From an uncultured Clostridia bacterium (GTDB lineage Bacteria; Bacillota; Clostridia; Lachnospirales; CAMVHY01): 10,928 nt of DNA. A program made the position numbers and the translations under genes. Position 1 is the stretch's first letter, and every line of letters starts with the position of its first letter. Shown here one piece after another: positions 6,840-10,928 of the stretch. Below the pieces are notes generated by a model. It made no database searches, was not told the origin of the DNA, and worked only from the letters and a program-made list of their open reading frames with translations. The stretch covers positions 1 through 10,928 of the forward strand of contig CAMKTI010000054.1 of NCBI GenBank assembly GCA_946415665.1, in the 5' to 3' direction.

Positions 6840-6900
6840 CTAAAAAACGACAATTAAAGTTCCTTTCCTCACTGAAACAAAACTTTTTTTGTTTATAAAT
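6840..6900 (-). pseudogene. Displaced thiN 3'-end fragment, copy 2
   Basis: On the reverse strand this encodes FINKKSFVSVRKGTLIVVF and a TAG stop. It matches the real thiN end in the identical 30-bp core (6871-6900), then differs at 8 of the next 30 positions. The protein changes are conservative (K to R, R to K, I to V), so the segment looks like a diverged but once functional thiN end rather than a decaying copy. It lies between the terminator of paralogue 1 and the promoter of paralogue 2. Confidence 0.8.
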
Positions 6901-6909
6901 ATTGTATGT

Positions 6910-6938
6910 TTGATTTGATATAGAAAATAATTTATAAT
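6910..6938 (+). promoter_or_regulatory. Promoter of small membrane-protein gene 2
   Basis: TTGATT (6910-6915), a 17-bp spacer and TATAAT (6933-6938), identical to the copy upstream of paralogue 1. The inverted repeat AATAATG/CATTATT follows at 6936-6951. Confidence 0.75.
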
Positions 6939-6980
6939 AATGAACATTATTGCTTGTATTTTTTAGGGAGGTGTTTTTTT

Positions 6981-7301
6981 ATGAAACCGTGGGAAAGGTG
7001 GTTTTTATTATGGGCAATTTTGAGTATTTTGGGAGTAATATGTTGTGGGGTTATGGGTTTTTTGATTCCCTTTGTAGTTTCTATATGTTCATTTAATGTA
7101 TGCATTACGTTTTATCTAGGAGTCGTAGTATTGAATTTAGATGAACAAGATGATCAAATGGAAACACAACACACTCGTTATGATGATTTAGGTTATGCCA
7201 ACCAGCTATCAAATGATTTAAACAATTCACGTGGCTCAATTGAAACAAATTATAATGGCAATCCAACATCAGAAAAACAAAACAACCATGAAATAAATTA
7301 A
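6981..7301 (+). CDS. Small two-helix membrane protein of unknown function, paralogue 2
   Basis: The start is ATG 6981 behind GGGAGGTG. The 106-aa product begins MKPWERWFLLWAILSI, has two predicted membrane helices (about 6-25 and 26-53), then an Asn/Gln-rich soluble tail (GYANQLSNDLNNSR, then TNYNGNP). It is a clear paralogue of the protein at 6441-6794, with most change in helix 2 and in the linker. Several cysteines in and between the helices (VICCGV, SICSFNVC) are not matched one-for-one in paralogue 1. No terminator is visible between its stop and the convergent thiN stop, 22 bp away. The function is not known to me. A toxin, immunity or stress role would be a guess. Confidence 0.75.
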   Translation: MKPWERWFLLWAILSILGVICCGVMGFLIPFVVSICSFNVCITFYLGVVVLNLDEQDDQMETQHTRYDDLGYANQLSNDLNNSRGSIETNYNGNPTSEKQNNHEIN

Positions 7302-7323
7302 AATTAGATGTTCATGAATTATA

Positions 7324-7938
7324 CTATATAAAAAAAATAATAATTAAAGTGCCTCTCTTTACTGAAACAAAACTTTTTTTGTTTATAAATTGATTTGAAA
7401 CACCAAGCGGAAAAGTATTTGACAGAACAGCATTTTTTAACTCATATTTTAAATTTATTATGTCGACTCCATATGATTTGTTTGTGTGAGAAAAAATTGA
7501 TATGGTGCCGGTTTTATTTTCGCCAAAAGAAATTTTTGTGTTGGTAATTGCTGTTATTAATTTTTTTTTATGGTGTAAAAAGGCTTGAAATTTATTTTGT
7601 GAAAGATAAGCGAGCAATTGAATATTTGCCAACGAATGATCAAAACGTTTTCCTAAAGCTCCATAAATATGAAAAATTTTGCAGTTTGATTTTATTCCTA
7701 TTTGTATTGCGGCATAGAGATCAGTAAAATCTTTTTGCGTGTTAAATTTGATTTTTTTTTGTTCATCGCTTGGAATAGATTCGATTGAATCAAAATCTCC
7801 GAGCAAAATATTTGGCTTTATATTTATTTTTTTTAAATGATCATAGCCACCATCTGCAGCAATTATCAAATCCGATTTGTTACACGAAAAATTTTCGAAT
7901 TCGCCTGCTCCAACTATTCTACAAATTTTTGAACTCAC
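7324..7938 (-). CDS. thiN: Thiamine pyrophosphokinase
   Basis: This 204-aa protein transfers pyrophosphate from ATP to thiamine, giving the cofactor TPP. Family motifs are visible in order: DLIIAADGGYDHL (23-35), NILLGDFDSI (43-52), KDFTDLYAAI (69-78, with Tyr where Glu is more usual) and GALGKRFDHSLANIQLL (93-109). The C-terminal substrate-binding domain ends in LGVSNQFINKKSFVSVKRG. The start is GTG 7938; AGAGGAG lies a rather long 12 bp upstream and no better in-frame start exists. It runs divergently from pta. Its last ~20 codons (7324-7390) are the third copy of the repeat found at 6300-6360 and 6840-6900. Because the peptide from VSNQFI onward looks like the normal family ending, this copy seems to be functional. 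Confidence 0.92.
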   Translation of the reverse strand: MSSKICRIVGAGEFENFSCNKSDLIIAADGGYDHLKKINIKPNILLGDFDSIESIPSDEQKKIKFNTQKDFTDLYAAIQIGIKSNCKIFHIYGALGKRFDHSLANIQLLAYLSQNKFQAFLHHKKKLITAITNTKISFGENKTGTISIFSHTNKSYGVDIINLKYELKNAVLSNTFPLGVSNQFINKKSFVSVKRGTLIIIFFI

Positions 7939-7975
7939 GATAAATTTTTTCTCCTCTTGCGATAAAAAATTTTTT

Positions 7976-8004
7976 TTGATTATTAAACTTGCCTAATATA
8001 TAAT
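7976..8004 (+). promoter_or_regulatory. Promoter of pta-ackA
   Basis: TTGATT (7976-7981), 17-bp spacer and TATAAT (7999-8004), about 37 bp before the pta start. The gap to thiN is about 100 bp and must also hold the thiN promoter on the other strand, which I could not place with confidence. Confidence 0.75.
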
Positions 8005-8041
8005 ACACGCGAACTAAAAAAATAATTTGGGGGATTTAAAA

Positions 8042-9034
8042 ATGAGTTTTTTGGATTTGATAAAAAATAAAGCGAGAGAAAATAAAAAAAATATTGTTTT
8101 GCCAGAATCACATGAACCAAGAATTTTACAGGCAGCAGAAATAATTTTAAAAGAAAATATTGCTGATATTACTTTGATTGGTGATAAAAAAAATATTTTG
8201 GAAAACGGTAGTTATGATTTGTCGGGAGCAAAATTTATAAATCCGAATGATTATGATAATTTGGATAATCTCGCAAATAAATTATATGAGTTGCGGAAAA
8301 ATAAAGGCATGACGCTTGAGCAAGCTCATAATTTATTATTAAATAATGATTTATATTTTGCGGTTATGTTAATAAAAGAAAATTTGGCTGACGGAATGGT
8401 AGCAGGCGCGATTAATTCGACCGCAAATGTTTTGAGACCGGCATTGCAAATTTTAAAAACAGCTAAAGATGCAAAACTTGTGTCGGGAATTTTTGTCATT
8501 ATCTCGCAAAATAAAAATTTGGGACATAACGGAGCATTTGTTTTTGGAGATTGTGCTATAAATCAAAATCCAAATCCTGAAGAACTTGCAGAAATTGCAA
8601 AAAGCAGTGCCAAATCGTTTAAAAATTTATTAGGTGCAGAACCAATCGTTGCAATGCTTTCGCATTCGACAAAAGGAAGTGCAAAGCATGCTGATGTTGA
8701 TAAAGTTATTGAAGCAACGAATTTAATTAAAAATAATAACCCGGATTTTTTAATCGATGGCGAATTGCAATTAGATGCGGCAGTTATAGATTCTGTTGCG
8801 AAAATAAAAGCAAAAGAAAGTCAAGTCGCAGGAAAAGCAAATGTTTTAATTTTCCCGGATTTAGATGCAGGGAATATTGGTTATAAAATCGCACAAAGAT
8901 TCGGAAATGCAGAAGCTTACGGACCAATTACTCAAGGTCTTGCAAAACCTGTTAATGATTTGTCACGTGGATGTAGTGCGGAAGATATAGTCGGAGTTGT
9001 TGCGATTACTGCTGTTCAAGCACAAAATAATTAA
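8042..9034 (+). CDS. pta: Phosphate acetyltransferase
   Basis: The ATG at 8042 follows GGGGGA at eight bases; an upstream TTG in frame overlaps that site and is not used. The 330-aa length fits the short form of Pta (one catalytic domain, no DRTGG regulatory part). It converts acetyl-CoA and phosphate to acetyl phosphate and CoA. Recognisable segments are NIVLPESHEPRILQAAEIIL (17-36), LADGMVAGAINSTANVLRPAL (about 114-134), MLSHSTKGSA, DGELQLDAA and the C-terminal NVLIFPDLDAGNIGYK followed by GPITQGLAKPVNDLSRG. It is followed after 21 bp by ackA, its usual pathway partner, in the same transcript. Confidence 0.96.
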   Translation: MSFLDLIKNKARENKKNIVLPESHEPRILQAAEIILKENIADITLIGDKKNILENGSYDLSGAKFINPNDYDNLDNLANKLYELRKNKGMTLEQAHNLLLNNDLYFAVMLIKENLADGMVAGAINSTANVLRPALQILKTAKDAKLVSGIFVIISQNKNLGHNGAFVFGDCAINQNPNPEELAEIAKSSAKSFKNLLGAEPIVAMLSHSTKGSAKHADVDKVIEATNLIKNNNPDFLIDGELQLDAAVIDSVAKIKAKESQVAGKANVLIFPDLDAGNIGYKIAQRFGNAEAYGPITQGLAKPVNDLSRGCSAEDIVGVVAITAVQAQNN

Positions 9035-9055
9035 TATATAAATTAGGAGGTTTTT

Positions 9056-10243
9056 ATGAAAATTCTTGTTTTAAATTGTGGAAGTTCGTCTTTGAAATAT
9101 CAGTTGATAAATATGGAAAATGAGACGGTTATGGCAAAAGGTTTGTGTGAAAGAATAGGAATTGAAAATTCGAGTTTTGAGCATAAAAATTTTGATGGGC
9201 AAAAAATAAAAAAAGAAGCCAATATGAAAAATCATGAGGACGCCGTAAAAATAGTTATAAATAATTTGTTGGACGAAAATTTTGGGGTAATAAAAGATAT
9301 AAAAGAAATTGATGCGGTCGGACATAGAGTTTTGCACGGCGGAAAATATTTTAGTGAGCCAGTTTTGATAGATCAAAAAGTAAAAGATGCAATTCGAGAT
9401 TGTTTTATTCTCGGGCCATTGCATAATCCGAGTAATTTAATCGGAATCGAAACGTGTGAAAGATTAATGCCAGATATAAAACAAGTTGCCGTTTTTGACA
9501 CGGCTTTTCATCAGACAATGCCGGAAAAAGCTTTTATTTATGCTTTGCCATATGAATATTATAAAGAAAATAATATTCGGCGTTATGGTTTTCATGGGAC
9601 AAGTCATAAATTTGTTGCTATGCGTATAAGCGAAATTTTACAAAATAATAATTTGAAATTGATTACGTGTCATTTGGGAAATGGATCGAGTGTGTGCGCA
9701 ATAAAAAATAATAAATGCGTTGATACTTCGATGGGATTAACACCGCTTGAAGGTTTGGCGATGGGAACACGTTGCGGAGATATTGATCCGGCGATTATAA
9801 AATTTTTGGCGCATCAGAAAAATTTTAATATAGACGAGATAGATAATATATTAAACAAAAAGTCTGGTGTGTTAGGAATTTCTCAGGTTTCGAGTGATTT
9901 TCGTGATGTAGAAAAAGCAGCGCAAAATAATAATTATCAAGCAAAATTGGCATTAGAAATTTTTTATTATAGATGTGCGAAATATATCGGAGCTTATGCA
10001 GCTGCTTTAAACGGTATTGACGTAATTGCATTTACTGCAGGTTTAGGAGAAAATAGTCCGGAAACAAGAGAAGCTATTTGTAATTATTTAAATTATTTGG
10101 GTGTGGAAATTGATAAAGAAAAAAATAATTCGCGCGGAAAAGAAGTCGAAATTTCAAATCAAAACTCGAGAGTAAAAGTTTTTGTTGTACCAACGAATGA
10201 AGAATTAATGATAGCGCGGGAAACTTTGAATTTAATAAAATAG
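9056..10243 (+). CDS. ackA: Acetate kinase
   Basis: The ATG follows AGGAGG at seven bases. The 395-aa protein has the family's normal length and motifs: LNCGSSSLKYQL with N7, GHRVLHGG with R91, FDTAFH with D148, YGFHGTSHK, the phosphate-binding HLGNGSS (206-212), TPLEGLAMGTRCGDIDP with R239, FTAGLGENSPETR and the C-terminal TNEELMIA. It makes ATP and acetate from acetyl phosphate, completing the pathway begun by Pta just upstream. A strong terminator follows 27 bp after the stop. Confidence 0.97.
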   Translation: MKILVLNCGSSSLKYQLINMENETVMAKGLCERIGIENSSFEHKNFDGQKIKKEANMKNHEDAVKIVINNLLDENFGVIKDIKEIDAVGHRVLHGGKYFSEPVLIDQKVKDAIRDCFILGPLHNPSNLIGIETCERLMPDIKQVAVFDTAFHQTMPEKAFIYALPYEYYKENNIRRYGFHGTSHKFVAMRISEILQNNNLKLITCHLGNGSSVCAIKNNKCVDTSMGLTPLEGLAMGTRCGDIDPAIIKFLAHQKNFNIDEIDNILNKKSGVLGISQVSSDFRDVEKAAQNNNYQAKLALEIFYYRCAKYIGAYAAALNGIDVIAFTAGLGENSPETREAICNYLNYLGVEIDKEKNNSRGKEVEISNQNSRVKVFVVPTNEELMIARETLNLIK

Positions 10244-10270
10244 TTTAAGATAAAATTTTTTTATTGCAAA

Positions 10271-10310
10271 AAAAAAAGCTTTCAGGCTCAATCGCTTAAA
10301 AGCTTTTTTT
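10271..10310. terminator. Bidirectional terminator after ackA
   Basis: A 12-bp stem (seven A then GCTTT at 10271-10282, pairing with AAAGC then seven T at 10299-10310) closes a 16-nt loop whose inner bases can pair further. With A on the left and T on the right it can work on both strands, serving ackA and the convergent ORF ending at 10340. Confidence 0.88.
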
Positions 10311-10339
10311 ATGTTAAATATTTTTTTAGCTTATTTGTT

Positions 10340-10603
10340 CTATTCTTTAGAATCTAATTGCATACCCGGAATTGGTTCGCTTTCGGATTTAGAAATGGAG
10401 CTTAAAAACGAATTTGATGCTTCATTTATTTTTATCCTTATTTCGTTGTTTGGCTCTTGTGAATTATTTTTCTGTCGCGGTTCTTCATATGTTTTTTTCA
10501 TTTTTTTCTCTAAAGCCCATAATTGTATATTACATACAAAGCTCAAGAAAGCATTACATACACTGTTCCATGCTTTAGCAAATATGCCATCATAGTCAGA
10601 CAC
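10340..10603 (-). CDS. Uncharacterised 87-aa protein
   Basis: The open frame starts at GTG 10603, which directly follows the TAA of the fragment upstream (TAAGTG), with no clear ribosome binding site. Translation could be coupled to the upstream gene if that was once intact. The N-terminal half (about 1-34) is a hydrophobic, possibly amphipathic helix (FAKAWNSVCNAFLSFVCN). The middle is basic (EKKMKKTYEEPRQKNN), and the rest is hydrophilic and Ser-rich (NSFLSSISKSESEP). I do not recognise a family. Given the decayed neighbours it may be a surviving or partly decayed gene of an accessory element. Confidence 0.4.
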   Translation of the reverse strand: MSDYDGIFAKAWNSVCNAFLSFVCNIQLWALEKKMKKTYEEPRQKNNSQEPNNEIRIKINEASNSFLSSISKSESEPIPGMQLDSKE

Positions 10604-10773
10604 TTATTCTAAATTTTTTTTAAGTTCGGTTAACTGTCTTTCCAATTCATTTTTTCTAGTTATAAATTTTGCAGCCGTTTGAATCCCGCATCTAAAATTT
10701 CTTTTTCTTTATCGAAAACTGTAATACATGATTTTATTTTGTCTGTGACCTTGTATTCATACAAATCATCCAT
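10604..10773 (-). pseudogene. Frameshifted gene fragment encoding a charged helical protein
   Basis: From ATG 10773 the reverse strand reads MDDLYEYKVTDKIKS and on to EILDAG. It then loses its frame at three G (10687-10685). The -1-shifted frame continues smoothly as QTAAKFITRKNELERQLTEL to a TAA at 10606-10604. Restoring one G joins the two halves into a single helical, coiled-coil-like protein of about 57 residues or more. No ribosome binding site precedes the ATG, so the true start may lie further upstream. The family is not recognised. The shift may be a real mutation or a sequencing error in the G-run. Confidence 0.5.
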
Positions 10774-10806
10774 TGGTTGCTTTATTTTTGATTTTAACAA
10801 GAGAAA

Positions 10807-10928
10807 TTATTTAACTGTCAAATCGATTTCAACCACACGCTTATATTCCTTATTAACCCCATATTGTACGGAAAATGGTACCCAAAGGCGCAGCAATAAG
10901 ATCAAAAACATAATGCGAAGCTGTCAAA
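10807..10928 (-). pseudogene. C-terminal gene fragment, probably frameshifted, running off the right edge
   Basis: Two overlapping reverse-strand frames both look protein-like. One enters from the edge as TASHYVFDLIAAPLG and reaches a double stop at 10855-10850. The other ends VPFSVQYGVNKEYKR and VVEIDLTVK before a stop at 10809-10807. They cross near a GGG (about 10880-10882), and joining them there gives one continuous C-terminus. The bases are richer in G and C than the genes in the middle of the window. I do not recognise the product. Confidence 0.4.

Larger units (their letters stand above)
6301..7390. repeat. Tandem array: thiN-tail / promoter / membrane-protein units (periods 540 and 490 bp)
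   Basis: Unit 1 begins at 6301 and unit 2 at 6841. The third tail at 7331-7390 is the 3' end of the intact thiN. Conservation is uneven. 6331-6425 and 6871-6965 (core, promoter, inverted repeat, leader) differ at about one base in the first 94. The coding regions diverge clearly after the first ~20 codons, and the outer halves of the tails differ at 10 of 30 bases. After the core, the units read ATTRTATGTTTGATTTGATA, whereas thiN reads TGATTTGAAACACC, so units and thiN part at 7390/7391 apart from a shared TGATTTGA. Confidence 0.85.

Noticed and set aside
6091..7390. CRISPR array
   Set aside because: The repeats are spaced about 500 bp apart with protein-coding genes between them, not short spacers.
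9071..9424. Minus-strand frame opposite ackA
   Set aside because: It is the complement of a clearly coding, full-length acetate kinase and has the Phe/Tyr/Ile-rich look of a shadow frame.
10311..10595. Plus-strand frame of 94 codons after ackA
   Set aside because: It starts at the terminator, has no ribosome binding site, and its residues look like the antisense of the 87-aa minus-strand frame. The choice between the strands is not certain.

Overview
The window is AT-rich DNA (roughly 30% GC by eye) from what looks like a low-GC, Gram-positive-type anaerobe (Bacillota-like). Genes start behind strong GGAGG-type ribosome binding sites and near-consensus sigma-A promoters. There is a class III (oxygen-sensitive) ribonucleotide reductase, a Pta-AckA acetate/ATP pathway and a partner-switching regulatory module of the SpoIIAA/SpoIIAB/RsbU kind. 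The genus cannot be told from the sequence. Both window edges look like accessory DNA: the 5' end of an IS5-type transposase on the left and decayed, more GC-rich gene fragments on the right.

Layout. 1-133: N-terminus of a transposase (minus strand) and the probable IS end. 137-336: no gene seen. 337-2713 (minus strand): a tightly overlapping four-gene operon read from a consensus promoter at 2766-2794. Its order is STAS anti-anti-sigma protein, a GHKL protein that has lost its ATP-binding residues, an intact RsbW/SpoIIAB-like kinase, and a response regulator fused to a PP2C phosphatase. 2835-6090 (plus strand): the divergent nrdD-nrdG operon with promoter and terminator. 6300-7390: an unusual array of two paralogous two-helix membrane-protein genes, separated by 60-bp segments that encode the last ~20 codons of thiN. 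The third copy of the segment is the 3' end of the real thiN (minus strand, to 7938). 8042-10243: pta-ackA with its own promoter and a strong bidirectional terminator. 10340-10928 (minus strand): an 87-codon unknown ORF and remnants of at least two frameshifted genes.

How the parts work together. The phosphatase would dephosphorylate the STAS protein, which would then capture the kinase and free whatever the kinase holds. No sigma factor is encoded here, so the output is unknown. NrdD with NrdG makes deoxyribonucleotides without oxygen. Pta and AckA turn acetyl-CoA into acetate with ATP gain. ThiN makes thiamine pyrophosphate.

The most interesting structure is the thiN-tail array. A 30-bp core is identical in all three copies, while the following 30 bp differ at 5-10 positions, yet every copy still encodes a full thiN C-terminus plus a stop. 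That pattern fits small cassettes that insert into the thiN 3' end and replace it each time. Ordinary tandem duplication is the main alternative.
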